Below are positions 26,034-37,860 of a stretch of DNA of 64,000 bases, piece by piece. The DNA is from Burhinus oedicnemus (Eukaryota; Chordata; Aves; Charadriiformes; Burhinidae). The translations under genes were made by a program, and so were the position numbers. The stretch covers positions 1,532,276-1,596,275 of the forward strand of contig VFFE01009205.1 of assembly GCA_008921705.1 (NCBI GenBank), in the 5' to 3' direction. Every line of letters starts with the position of its first letter. Within the stretch, counting starts at the first letter, position 1. Under the pieces are notes generated by a model. The model was not told the origin of the DNA, searched no databases, and saw only the letters and a list, made by a program, of their open reading frames with translations.

Positions 26034-29000
26034 AGAGAAAAGAAAATGAGGTGGCTTAATTTCAGGCCCTCTAAAAGTGCCTTTGTCAGGTTTACAGTTC
26101 AATGACAACCAGGCAGTTGTTTTTTAAATGACTATAATCAGAATTCTTAAGCATAACAAGATTACCTTAGCTATTAATGTAATTCTTGTCACCATTGCCA
26201 GTAGTACTTTCCTTGGCAGAATTCTTGTCTACACCCGACAGCCAGGGTGTTCAACCCCTTTTGCAGCTATTAGCAAGGATAGCCATTTAGCTCCGCTGAA
26301 GCTGTAGATTCTTTTAGCTATTGTCTTGTTAGTGTTTAGACTCAACTTAACCTCACTGTCGACAAGACTCCCTGAAACTGATGTTTTGATGCCATATCAG
26401 ACAGAAAGTGGAGGTCTAAGCTAGCTTCTTCCTCTCTACTGTTTGAATAACAAACTGGTCTCTCTAGCTGCTACGAGGTAGGGCTGCCTCCGGCTTGTAA
26501 CTGGAGGTGACAGGTACTCTCTAGCAGATAGGCTGTCTTGTAAGCTTTTTCTTTATTCACAGCAACTCTGTCTCTCCCTTCTGTTCAGAGTATTTACTCT
26601 TGTTGGTAGCATGTAAACAGTTAGGTATGCCTTAGACAGTTCAAAGATGTGTTATGCGGGTGAATTAGTTTTTGCAGGATGCCTGTCTACCTTCGTTCAC
26701 ATGCTTCTTTCAAACACTCCCATCGCCAGATTTCTGCCCAATTAACTGACGACAATGGAGCCCAGTCCTGAGCTCCCCACACAGAGGAAACCTCCCCTGA
26801 ATTCAGGAAAAGTCCTCAGGAAGCTGAGCATCGGCCTGAAGATGCCATGATTTCTTCATTGTAAAATGCTACATTTGAAATATTTAGTAGACTTGCAAAA
26901 CATTTACACTCTTTTATCAAAATACAAAGCATCTAATTTAACTCCTTTCATAAACTCTGTGTTTCTCAGTGCTACGCAGCAGTTGGAATGAATTCAGATA
27001 TTTTTGTTTTACATATAAAAATTACACAGAAAAATTTCTTTAAATATGTGTATTCTACAGCAACTAGGGCAGCACTGACTAACGGGATGGCTTCTGCAGA
27101 ATACTGATGTTGTACAACACATACACTAATATTTCATAATGGCTTTTTTCCTTGCCTGTCTGTTGTAAAAGTACTGCTGATTTGTCTTTACTCACAGCTA
27201 ACACTGTGGGGCCAAGTCTTCTATTTGATGCAATCACATGAGGACTGAATTCGATTGATGATATTTTGGCAAATGTAGCTGGGTTTTGTATTTTAATACT
27301 AACAATGTTCAACTCGGCTCCTTTTGGGAAAATTAATTCCCTGTGGAATGAAGCTGCGCCTCCGCATAAACATACACTCTTGCATGTTTATGAAATATTC
27401 TTTTTTCATTTTTCTTAATGCAAGTGAAATTTTCAAAACTGCCCAAACACTTTTGTTGCAAACCCCCATTAACCTTCCTAGGGATTCTATATTGAATTGT
27501 ATTTAATTTGTATTTAATTCTGTTTTATTAAACAGAATGCAACTCGGTTTTCAAAAAAAAGCACGCAAATTAATTTTCAAAACTACTATTCAGTTCTTCA
27601 AAGAGCTGTCTTCTATAGATATCTAATTCTATAACCAGCATGGTAACACAGTATTTGCTGTGCAAAATGCACCACCAGTCAAATACGCAATAATTTGGTA
27701 GTTAGCTCACATTTTAGTGGCACAAGAGAAGGAATTTTCCTACATTTTATAGCACCTACATTACTCTGATTTTTTGGGGGGTTATGTCAGGTCTCCTAAT
27801 GTTATGTAAAATGAGGATAAAGGTTATGGTCTATCGCTGTTGGCTAAAAAAAATAAATAAAAATCTAACTGATAAAACTCAATAGGTACATTATACATGT
27901 TTTACTGGTTAATTTTACTAAGTGATATCATAGGCTTCTACTTCATCCCTGGGTATTTCCTAGTGCACGTATTTTAATTTTACATTCAGAGTTTTCATTC
28001 TCTGGGGGATGCCACCAAAGGCATGTGCCTCCATGGCACTTTGGCAGGTTAACTTATTAATAAAAACTTCTGTGGCAAGACTGAATGGGATTTGAGCATA
28101 AACAAAATGAAATCTCACTCTTCAAAGAAACACTTGCAGAAGGTATTTTGCACTGGTCAGCCACCTCTAGCAATTGTTCAAGATGAAACTCGCCCAGAAG
28201 TCCTCATTTTACGAAGGCAGGACATGCGGGCAACAAAATAACAGGCTCTTAAATGTCTTTGTGAACCTAAGCCCGAGCAACTATGTATCTTGTACAAAAA
28301 TACGGCACCATTGACAGTAGAGCGTCCCTAGTATTATGCTAGAATATACATTAATAGCTCAGAATGCCTGCAAAACTAACCAACTGTTCTTTAGGATGCG
28401 TTAAGATACTCCTTCACGATCTCTCAAGATCTGACTGGTCTCAATCTTTCCCGAGAGATCTTTGCAAAGCAAATCTAGACTTAAAATACTATGCCGGTGC
28501 AATTTTAATATGTGTGATTCATATTCTTGTTGAGAAGTTTGAACTGAAACTCTAGCCAGATGCCACATGTGTACTACGGTCTTCGGAAGCATGTTATAAA
28601 CGCAATCTAAAATCAATAGCAAGAAACAATGACAGCATCAGAATACCATTTGGGTGAAATAAGCTGCTGGTGGTGAAGCAACCAGACGATGCATGTCAAT
28701 ACTTGCAACAAAGTATTCTACAGCATTTGCACAAAGAGGGGTTGAGTAAATATCAATAAAGCAACTCCTGCTACAAACAATAGAAATGATAAAATCAATA
28801 TTATAAAATAAAAAGTTAGCACATGGATGAACACTGTGATCTAGGCAGTTCTGTGTTAAGAGTGTTCCTAAGTTCCTGGATCTCAGTAACGGAATAGACA
28901 GTGGCTGCATTTGTGCTCTTATTAACCAAGAAACCAAACTATACAGCAAATGGCATGCAAACATTGTACCATAGAAAATCATGCAAAAAACATATTTATG

Positions 29001-30124
29001 TCCTACAGCAGGAGGAATCGCGTATCCACTGCACCTGCCAGTCCTGCGCACTGTCAAGAATCCATCTAACAGCCCACAACGTGCTGGCAGCACTGCCTGC
29101 TTGATGGGAAGACCCTGAAGGACTTCACATTTGCCCGAGAAAAAGGATAGATTAAGAAAAAGCAACTCATTCTTGCCAAAAATTTATATGAAAACATCAA
29201 ATCTCAGTAAATTCTTTAAAAACCCAGCAACTAAAAGGGTGGAACTGTGAGTGACAGCCCATCTGCAAGATGCTGTCTGGAGCTCTGACCTGCATTTAAA
29301 ACAGGGCTGTTTAGCCTTCCGAGCACCTAAAGTTGGTTCTGTTGTCTGCATTTCACAGAAACTACTTTTGAAAGTAAACAAGAACCTTTAGTGAATTATT
29401 TAGCATACAAATAAACCAGCAAAGAAGCCTAAGTAGGCCAATATGAACTAACTGGATTGAAATATTCATCTGTAAATAACTTTTCAATCTGCTGCTTTCA
29501 CGTACAAATACTACATGGAACATTAGACACAACTAGCTTCTAGGGATATTTAGGCTCACTGGAGAGCAATTTTTATGTCTACTGGCATCTGTGGGTAGTG
29601 ATATGGACTGACTGTTAATATAACCAACATAAAATTTATGTGAACACTCACTGCAATAGCAACACACTGTCAGACAGCTGGTGGTTGATGCGTAGCACAT
29701 GCGGATTTTATATGCACTGTGTAAACTAACCTTTGCAATAAAGATTTAGCAGGTTTATTAGTTTAGGAAATCGCTATAATTAAGGATAATTCATAATGGC
29801 CGCTTATCCACTCTATAGCAATAGCTGCTTTAATTTAGACTCTGTTTCTTTGAGCTATAAATAAGCGTGCTGATACCTTCTGCACAGATGTGGCATTCAA
29901 CCTGTTCAAGTTGGTTGAGTTTTGCTTGTGTTTTAATCAAAAGAATTAGTAGATAAGCCCATAAAATGCACTTTGCTTGAAATAAATTAGCAAGAAATGT
30001 GGCTTGGAAGTTCTGAAACTCTACTAGTAGCTTGTTTTTGGGAGGAGGTAGTAGAACATAGAAATTTTCCACAAAAAAGGAACACACTATATGGTCATAG
30101 ATCTGACCTGAGACAGAATACCAG
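26034..30124. other. Unique noncoding stretch
   Basis: No recognisable gene or repeat family. It contains the longest open frame of the window (28638-29165, listed separately). The part from about 29750 to 30124 is smooth, AT-rich and dense in TAATT-type cores, as conserved noncoding elements often are. That is an impression, not a measurement. Confidence 0.5.
28638..29165 (-). other. Longest open frame (175 codons), unrecognised
   Basis: The frame begins with ATG and is cysteine- and leucine-rich, with two hydrophobic stretches around residues 58-80 and 117-135. I recognise no domain, no homologous family and no upstream promoter signal. A frame of this length is expected a few tenths of a time by chance in 64 kb over six frames at this base composition, by a rough estimate. 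A 67-codon frame runs through it on the other strand. I treat it as probably non-genic. Confidence 0.12.
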
Positions 30125-30141
30125 ATTTGCATAATTAATTA
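30125..30141 (+). promoter_or_regulatory. POU/homeodomain composite motif
   Basis: ATTTGCATAATTAATTA combines an octamer (ATTTGCAT), a class IV POU-type site (GCATAATTAAT, 30129-30139) and a paired TAATTA homeodomain core. Such composites are typical of developmental enhancers, but motif presence alone does not show function. Confidence 0.3.
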
Positions 30142-30832
30142 CAGGAAAAAGAGATACGTCTGTGACCTACGTGTATTATTTACAATCTATTCAGTTTGTA
30201 ATTGAGGGTTTGACCTTCGTGAGCCTGTCTAGTAACACTGTGACTCTCCTCCTTTTGTGCACAACCACAGGCTTCTCTGCAGAAGAACACGTATGATGTC
30301 TCATTACTTCAATTCCTATTAATAACTCCTGTGAAACAATTCCTTGTGTCCACACTGCTTATGCAGTGGAAAGCACTTTTCCAGAATTTTCGACCACCCC
30401 ATGTTCTAACTGGTTGGAAGCACTGGGGGTCTCTCTAACGAAACACCCACAAAGCCAGTTTTCTTTCCATTCCCTCCCCTTGGACAAAATTATATAGTCT
30501 CATCTTAGGTATTACACAAACACTCAATATCATCACTCCTAAAGAGCAGAGGGGGATTTTGCCCTTTCTAGTACCTACATAAGGCAGAGAGAATACAACA
30601 GGCCTGAGTTCTTAAGCAAGTCAAAGCTCAGCTGAAAGGAACACCGATGTGTCACAGCAGACATTCCTGGGGTTTTTGCTGGTACCATAAATGAGGACCT
30701 TGTTGCAGGTTTTTAAAGGAAAAGCTCATTTCTTTCCAGCAATTACTTTACTACAAGATCACTCTGTTGTAAATTTAACCAGGGCTTTCACCTAGGTGGC
30801 CCTATTCCAGACCTCCCCATTTTCCCCCTTAC
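30142..30832. other. Unique noncoding stretch
   Basis: No gene or repeat is recognised. It would be intron immediately downstream of the minus-strand candidate exon at 30833-31004. Confidence 0.5.
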
Positions 30833-31004
30833 CTGAGTTACTCATTGCTGCCCAGTGCTTCTCAGAGAATGTCCACATCACCATCTCATGATAAGGGCCA
30901 TGTCTGCACACACTCTCCTTCCCATACCTACACCTATATGACTCTAACAGAGGCCTCAGTTGGAGCAATAGCCTAGTAAAGAGTACAGTATATAGTGTAC
31001 TGGG
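30833..31004 (-). other. Candidate exon, minus strand, open throughout
   Basis: Read on the minus strand, a long polypyrimidine acceptor (TCTTCCCTTTCCTTCAACTC then TTCAG) abuts 31004. A consensus donor (CTCAG followed by GTAAGGGGG) follows 30833. The 172-bp interval is open in phase 0 for all 57 codons, ending with one base of the next codon. The peptide begins PSTLYTVLFTRLLLQLRPLL and includes CRYGKESVCRHGPYHEMVMW. I recognise no domain in it. The same open frame extends past both splice sites, so the splice-site evidence is partly independent of the frame. It is the best exon candidate inside the window together with 63935-63986, either a lncRNA exon or part of an unrecognised coding gene on this strand. 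Confidence 0.27.
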
Positions 31005-31129
31005 CTGAAGAGTTGAAGGAAAGGGAAGAATGTAACTGTGCAATTAGCAGGAAGGATATTTGAGGGACTAAATATCATAAACAATATAATAAATATCATC
31101 AATAACTCCTATATTACTCTTCCCTACAG

Positions 31130-31185
31130 ATCTGCTTGTGGTCACTGCTGGAGAGGGATACTCAGCCAGATGGATCCTTATACTT
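31130..31185 (+). mobile_element. Possible ancient CR1-type 3' tail remnant
   Basis: CACTGCTGGAGAGGGATACT followed by CAGCCAGATGGATCCTT resembles the well-known sauropsid CR1 tail of the form GGATACTGGGCTAGATGGAC. Only the core is readable, and it has diverged. The following 31194-31225 is a separate 16-bp duplication. Confidence 0.35.
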
Positions 31186-31193
31186 CCTCTGCA

Positions 31194-31225
31194 TGTACTT
31201 CTGTGCATCTGTACTTCTGTGCAAT
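31194..31225 (+). repeat. 16-bp tandem duplication
   Basis: TGTACTTCTGTGCATC is followed directly by TGTACTTCTGTGCAAT: two adjacent copies with one difference. Confidence 0.8.
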
Positions 31226-34200
31226 GAAAAGATATGTCGACTTCCTATCATCCTGATGCAGAAACGCTTGACTTACTGAAGTGTCATACCTAGACATAAT
31301 ACAATTACAAGTACTGGCTCTCCACGGGCATTCTTAGTAGAAACCTTCTGCAGATAACTACTTTACTAATCATGAACAATCACCACAAAGGCCTACGATA
31401 ATAACTGACATATCAAATTAGCTGTTTTTACAAAAAAAATATGCTACATTTGTCACTTGTGACCCCATTAGTACTTTCTGTAGACAATGACTATGGACCT
31501 ACCCAACTAAGATAATGATTTGAGGTGTCAGAAAATGTTTAATAAGATGATTGGTGCAGCAGCTTGAACTGTCAAATGATCACAAGTTTAGAAGTAAATA
31601 TAACCCAGATTTTCCTGATTCCAAATTACGCTTCTTCCCTTTCTGTGGGAGAACCCTAGATTGGACTGTCCAATGACTAAGCGTAACAGCTCAAGGTATT
31701 ATTTCCTTATGTATAAAGACAAAAATTTGGAGTGTTACGGAAAACTATCTAGCCTTTTAAGTCTCCTGCCACAAAATTACTAATACATTGCCTTTTTGGC
31801 GGGGGAGGGGTGAAATCTACAATTTTTCCCATTTAGATTTTGTAGTAACCTCAAAAGTGACAGTAAAATGACATAAACTCACATAGTGGCATGGAAGTCA
31901 GTGGAACACAGTAGACGTTCACTAGTTGGGATCAAGTCAGTTAAAGATGAAATTCTTTTCCTGGACTGTACTCAGTTTTCCCATCAGCCCAACTTACACT
32001 TTGCCTGAAGTAGTTATACCAGCCAAAGCATTGGATCTGTGAGTTTAGCGTGAGCTCTAAAAAGGAGAAGATATAATTTTTTTTTTTAAGAAGAAAATAC
32101 AACAAAACTAGAAGTAATCTGCTTGCAATCACCAAGAAAATGCATGATAATCACAGTTAACAAAGGGAGATGTAGTTATCGCCATACATACTCAGTTTCG
32201 GGTTATCTAAACCTATCATTTTCAATCTCCTGATGGCAAATGACCACATCATTCTATTCATTTCCAGTCCAATTTGAAGAGGCATTCATCATGAGATTCT
32301 TACTTCATTAATAAAAAGATCTTGGCTAACAAAATATTAATTTTGTAGGCTACAAAACAGTGCTGGACCTCAGATTGCAAAAGCAAGTTCGGTCAGACTG
32401 TGCCTTGAGCTTTGCATCATCAAACACCCAGGCTAAAAATGTAAGTCTTGAATGCAAAATGTTATTTACGAGTAAAATCTGTAGGGTTAACTAAGATCAA
32501 TTCCAGAACCCAGCTCCTAAACTCTTTAAAAATTTTCTATCACACGAGCATGCACAAAGTCGACATACATTTGAAAACACAGTTAATTCATTATTAGCAA
32601 TGTTTCTGTTGCATATCACGGGCACATTTTATATATGCATAGATTATACGTCAAGCAGGGGCAGGTCAACATCGCTTCAAAATTCTTTTCATAGGAAATA
32701 CGGACACATAAACTGAAAACATTCAGAACACGTAGGCAAAACGAATATTATCTCAAGAAATGTGAGCATTAGAAACACAGATATCCCATTATCAGTTTTC
32801 TAAAGTATATTATAATATGTTTTTGATATGTTGAACCATTACATTCATTTTTTTCATGAGTGTATGGAAGAGAGCATAAAAGTATAAAAATGTCTACCAA
32901 TCCCCTTTGCAAATCCATGAGGCAGTAAAGCACAACTACTGCTTTAGCACCATCCAAAGCACAAGCATTGCAGTCATTACGCACCTTCTGGGTAAAGGCA
33001 CTACAAAAAGAGAAGGAAAATGGGAAATAAACTTGTTTTTTTTAAAAAAAAGCATTTCTAAGCAGTGACAACAAATAACTGTATTTTCCTTCCCCAACTC
33101 AGAGCCAAGATTAGAATGGAAACGGGAGAGATGAGCTCTAGAGCTAGAAGTTTTGCTGTCAATGCAAGACACCTTTTGGCAGTATCCTCTTGCTCTCTGG
33201 GTTCTGACTATTATGTTTTGAATGAGATAAAAGCTCCTCCATTAGCATTCAGTTCAACCAACAAGAGCAATTGACTATGGAAGAGAATTGCTTTGCCAAT
33301 GGCACATTACACATAAGCTGAGTGAAATCGCAAATCTCTGTGCCAGAGGAAATTTTGAAATTTCCATTGCTTTTTTATATATTGCATTTTTTTTTATCAA
33401 ATAATGCCCAAATAATTCCAAATTGCAATGTTCACTCTGATTTGTAGAACTGAGCTGAAACACTTGGTTTTTAGTCAGTAAAATATTGAACTGTATTCTT
33501 CATGGTGACATATAGCTTGATGGGAGTTGTGGCAGGTGAGCCTGACGTTCACATTCACACTATAGACGACAGCCCTTATGGGAGGCTACTTCTCCTATAA
33601 TTTATTCAGCAGTAATTTAACTCCTACAGGCCATTACATGGCTTTATCATACAAACTCCAAAATACATTAAAGATACATTATTTTTGCCAAGAAGCTGAA
33701 TAAACAGGACAAAATGAGAGTCTAATCTACACTTCCAGAAGACAATTTCAAATCCCACAAAATGAAATGTTTTTGAATAATCAGAAACCTGAACTATTAT
33801 ACTTCAGGTCAAACTCATACAAAATCAAACTGATTGTTTTAATAAAATGGAGATATTTTCCATGGAAAGCTTTAGCTTTGTAAAAATTGCACTTTTCGGT
33901 GAAACAGCATTTGACCTAAATTTTGATTAGTTCAAATAATTGTATCTCAGCAAAAATATGGTAAAATGGGAAAAGAGTTAGACATTGCTTTGTTAATTCT
34001 TATCGCTTATAAAAATTTCACAGTATTTGCTGCATCTTTATCAAATAAGAAATCCTTGGACTGGAATAACACAAAAATCTTAACCTCTCCTTTAAAAAGG
34101 CTTTACTGTTCAAGATCGCAATGGAAATACAAATCTTACCTGCTCAAAAATAGAAGCTGAAAACACATTAGAAACGGTCTTTTAGAATCTAAAAATGTAT

Positions 34201-35451
34201 GTTAATAATGATTGGGTGAGGGGCATCATCTTTAATGCTTGTGGGAAAAACTGACATATATTTAATATAAATTTATAAATATCTATCTTCATTTTTCTCC
34301 TGAGACTGTGAAACTGTTCTCTACATACTCCATAAAGTCCTATAACAATCAGAAAGAATCAGAGAAAAACCCCCTTATCCTAGACTACAAATGGCTACAA
34401 ATTATTCTCAACAAAGGCAAAACTTGTTATAGCCTTGGACAAGGAGAAGCAAGCAGATCAAGAAAAAAACCCCACTCATATAGACTGGTAGATAGCAACA
34501 GAAGACGTGTGAGCAATGGAAGGCTTGTCTGAAAGGGGACTCTGCTGCAAGAGATGGGCAAAAGGATAAAATAGAAGAACAAATCCAACAGAAAAGGCTA
34601 AAGCAGCGCAGGAATGTAAGGGGGAAGATCCTGGGGGCTACAGGTATTTTAACTTAAGCCTAAAAAGCATTCTGTGATGAGGAACCTGAGGCAAGGAGGG
34701 GCAAGGCAGGAAACAGGGTTCAAAATCTCTTTCTTAGGGTTTGCTCTGTGCTTCGGATAAGATAGGACAATGGAGAAACAAGCTAGACATTTGCTAAACA
34801 GTTTGAAAGTGCTGGTAATGATGACCAGTGTATTTTACTGCACAAACTCTGTTTATGTGGTTTGTCATTACTGGGACTGGTTCCTGAGGTAACCCAGACC
34901 CATATTCTTCAGGACCTCCAGAGGAGGGCATCCTCAGGAAAGGAACATGTTCGTGCCTCAGCAGCTCAGGGAGAGGGCGACTGCAGGAAGGTCAGCGCAG
35001 ACATGTCGGGAGCAGGCCAAATGTACCACCATGTCCCACCTTGCACAAGTCATCCAGAAAACCTGTGCCCAACAGTATGCCAAAGAGGCAAAGAATAAGT
35101 AAGAAAATAGTGGAGTATGAAATTAATACTTAAGTAGGGTTTGTATGTGATGTACGTAAGTGCTGAGCAGAGAAGTTGGCATTAGCACTTGGGGCTGAGC
35201 ACCAGACCCGTCGCACCCTGCTGCTTTCCAGCTAGGTCAAGGTATTTGGGTGAAGGGAATCGGTACCGTTTCAGTGCACTGCAGACATTATTCAGAAGCT
35301 GGCGGTGTGGAAGGGAATTGAGGACACGACAGTAATCTTCCAGTTTGGAAGAAAAAAGAAAAAAACCACAGAAAAAATAATCCTGAGCGTGTGGGATGTG
35401 AGGCAATGTAAGGGTAGCAGTTCTTTTCGCTCTCTATCCCAGGGATCAAAA
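31226..35451. other. Unique noncoding stretch
   Basis: No recognisable gene or repeat family. A donor-like CAG followed by GTGAGC at 33533-33541 has a moderate acceptor 61 bp upstream, but all three frames between them are closed. From about 34860 to 35451 the sequence is somewhat richer in G+C and CpG than its surroundings, with no coding frame beyond 78 codons. Confidence 0.5.
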
Positions 35452-35459
35452 TGACGTCA
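35452..35459. promoter_or_regulatory. Perfect CRE palindrome
   Basis: TGACGTCA is the full palindromic cAMP-response element bound by CREB/ATF proteins. It contains a CpG that would usually be lost in methylated neutral DNA, and it lies in a locally CpG-richer part of the window. There is no associated transcript evidence. Confidence 0.35.
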
Positions 35460-36239
35460 GAGGTTGCCTCCAAAGGACATTTTCTTAAAAATGAAAGCCA
35501 GTGGCCAGACTGAGAAGAAAGGGGGAAAATAGAAATTATAAACCAAACAAAATAAAAACTCAAGCACATTATCTGCCTTTGGTTGTAACTCATTTCTTTC
35601 CTGAGAAATAAACTTCAAATTATCAAATATGAATAATGAAAAGAAGGTCACGAAGAGTGACTGAATTTTGAAGTGGCCCTCGACGTTAGATTACATCCAT
35701 TTGTCTTAAACAAACAAACAAAAAAGCACTAAAACTATCATTAAATTTCTAAAGAATATTTTAAAAACTGCAGGTCACTATTTTTTTTAATACAAAAAGA
35801 AATGCTTTTACAGTAGGAATTAACACATTCTTGAACATAATAAACAGCAAAGGGTTTGGTACTGATTTTAGTTGACTGCAACAGTTAAAGGACATTATTT
35901 TTAAAAGCAGAACGTATTTCTGAAGTCACAAGTTTCTTCATTTGATTTGCAGATGGGGACCTCTATTGGTATAAAATAATTACTAAAAAAATGACACCTA
36001 GAAACAGACCCACTGGCTCACATTGGCCAAATTTGTATTTTTATTACGCCAATATTAACCTATACTGATTTCAATTAAAATCGCAGGAATTGGCCCAATC
36101 AAATGTAAATAATATAAGAATTTGGCCTGATTGCAAAAGGCATCAAGAATTCTTCTTCTAAAAAAAAAAATGCTACAAAGAACTAATATACTTCGAGGTT
36201 AACCTTCTCATACTTACGCCTGAGGGCTCTTCTGCACGC
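35460..36239. other. Unique noncoding stretch
   Basis: AT-rich, with nothing recognisable apart from short A/T runs. Confidence 0.5.
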
Positions 36240-36362
36240 ATGCCTTACGTGTATTTTTACTACAAGCTTGGTGTAACCGTGCGGTATTCGAGCTTTGGAC
36301 TGACATATCTCTGTGTTGGGCAGGATTTTCAATCCTTCATGACTATCTATTTGTCACTGCAG
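36240..36362 (+). other. Candidate first exon (ATG to donor)
   Basis: An ATG at 36240 opens 41 codons that run in frame to a consensus donor (CTGCAG followed by GTGAGTGG) at 36363. Seven CpGs lie in 36181-36300, a clear local excess. The peptide starts MPYVYFYYKLGVTVRYSSFG and has no family I recognise. The frame stays open past the donor to 36503, so it may be a chance frame. A shorter alternative would use the acceptor-like GTTGGGCAG ending at 36323, giving a 39-bp exon. There is no TATA box at a convincing distance. Confidence 0.17.
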
Positions 36363-37439
36363 GTGAGTGGTAGCACTCAGGCTGATCCCCAGCCACTTTC
36401 ACAGTTACTTATCTGTCTTTATGGATTCTTCCTGTGTGTCAAGCTGGTGCGTAACAGCATTACTGTCAGGGTGACAAAATTGTCCCCAGAGTGTCACAAA
36501 TGATTCCCTAGCCTTATGGCTGCAAGCAGGTAGTAACACATCGACACTGCCTTTCTAAGCGCATCTTTCTCCAGTCCTGCCATCCGCCCATGACTCTGTA
36601 CGCACATGCACACATTCCCCTATATGTACGTAATTCTCAGTTAAGAATTAAGACAGTTCTAACTTTGGTGCTTTAAAATTACCGTGAAAATAAGCAGAGG
36701 TTGTTTTCAGGGTGAAATCTTTTTCTTCGAAAAGTCTGTTCCTCTGCCTTATTTTTAAATAATAGAATTTGGGGGGGAAGAAAACACTGCAGAATTCCTG
36801 TTTTCTAAATTCAAAACCATGATTACAAATTCCAAACAGTGGCTGAGATAGCTGTACGTACTGAGTTTTGTTGAATTCTATATGCCACCCAAGCTCTTAG
36901 TTTCTTGAGGTGTTTCTATCATGCAAAGCCTGTATTTTCTTCCAATAATTTTGTTGCCTTTTTTTTTTTACTTAATCGTATTCTGCATACAGTAACACCT
37001 TTTTTAAAATAATACTTGCTCCAGTTCAACGCTGGGTGTGAATCTGTGGTAAATTAAAAATCTTACTTGACAAGGGCTGGTTTAAATACTTCCCCCCTCT
37101 CCTCACCAATGTAAAATCATTCCAAGGAGAAAAGAATCCATTAAGTTAAAACAATTTATATGTTATTCGGAGAAGGCTGAGAATCTTGAGGAATGTATAA
37201 AAAAAGAATGCTTCAGCAGCAAAGCTTGCTCAATAATCTGAAAACTATTTCATGGACACATAGTACAATCTAGGATTTCAATGATTCTCACGTGAATCAT
37301 GTTTATGTAAATAAGTTCTGTTTGTTTAAGTCCACTGGACTTCGATTCTTCGAAATGCCTTCACAGCAGCCGTTTCCAGACAATGTCAGCTGACGGGACC
37401 CCGTGAAGGAGAGGCCTCTGCGTCCCTGTGCTTCCACCA
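36363..37439. other. Unique noncoding stretch
   Basis: No gene or repeat is recognised apart from a T11 run at 36959-36969. Confidence 0.5.
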
Positions 37440-37510
37440 CCTTGCTCAAAGAGCTCACCTCTCTGTGCCTCGGTTTCCCTAACTGTGAACTGAAGAATAT
37501 TATACCTCTT
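37440..37510 (+). mobile_element. MIR-like SINE fragment
   Basis: CCTTGCTCAAAGAGCTCACC, then TCTCTGTGCCTCGGTTTCCC, TAACTGTGAA and finally ATTATACCTCTT follow the order of the MIR consensus (the stretch containing CTCTGTGCCTCAGTTTCC and CTGTAAAATG). Only the central part survives. Copies of this age are expected to be shared among amniotes. Confidence 0.6.
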
Positions 37511-37620
37511 TTTTTATAAAGATGCCAAACAAACTGCAGAGTAGTAAAACTAGTTAACATTAACCGTACATTGAGATAAAAGAAAAGCCTTTTGTTTGGA
37601 AGATGGACCTTTAAGGAACG

Positions 37621-37860
37621 ACTGGGGTGGGGTGTGTGAAATGTACGGTCAAACTCTTCTACCTTGAGGAGCGCAGCCAGACTAAGGGTGGCTGATCCTC
37701 ATTAACACTGGCACGGCCGAGGACAGAAGTGTTCCAGCAAAGGCGTTGGGGTGTCCGCGCACACCCTCCCCACTCCTTGGACCATTTGTCCTTCACCTGA
37801 TGAGCGTTCGTTGTCTGCTTTTTCAGATAGGTTCAATACGATTTCCGACACTGGAAAAAC
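37621..37860. promoter_or_regulatory. Local CpG-rich patch
   Basis: I count 11 CpGs in 240 bp, against a sparse background. The patch includes CCGCGC and GCACGGCCGAGG. It overlaps the minus-strand candidate exon at 37797-37850. It is too short and too weak for a conventional CpG island, and could be a small promoter, an enhancer, or a young GC-biased patch. Confidence 0.3.
37797..37850 (-). other. Candidate small exon, minus strand
   Basis: On the minus strand a strong acceptor (GGTTTGTTTTTCCAG) meets 37850. A donor (CATCAG followed by GTGAAGG) follows 37797. The 54-bp interval is open in one frame only (phase 2 in, phase 1 out), giving the peptide SEIVLNLSEKADNERSS, and carries four CpGs. 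The phase does not join directly in frame to the open phase of the next minus-strand candidate at 30833-31004, so they are not shown to be consecutive coding exons. Confidence 0.2.

Noticed and set aside
33475..33535. Exon between a moderate acceptor and CAG-GTGAGC
   Set aside because: All three frames are closed and no useful ATG frame reaches the donor.
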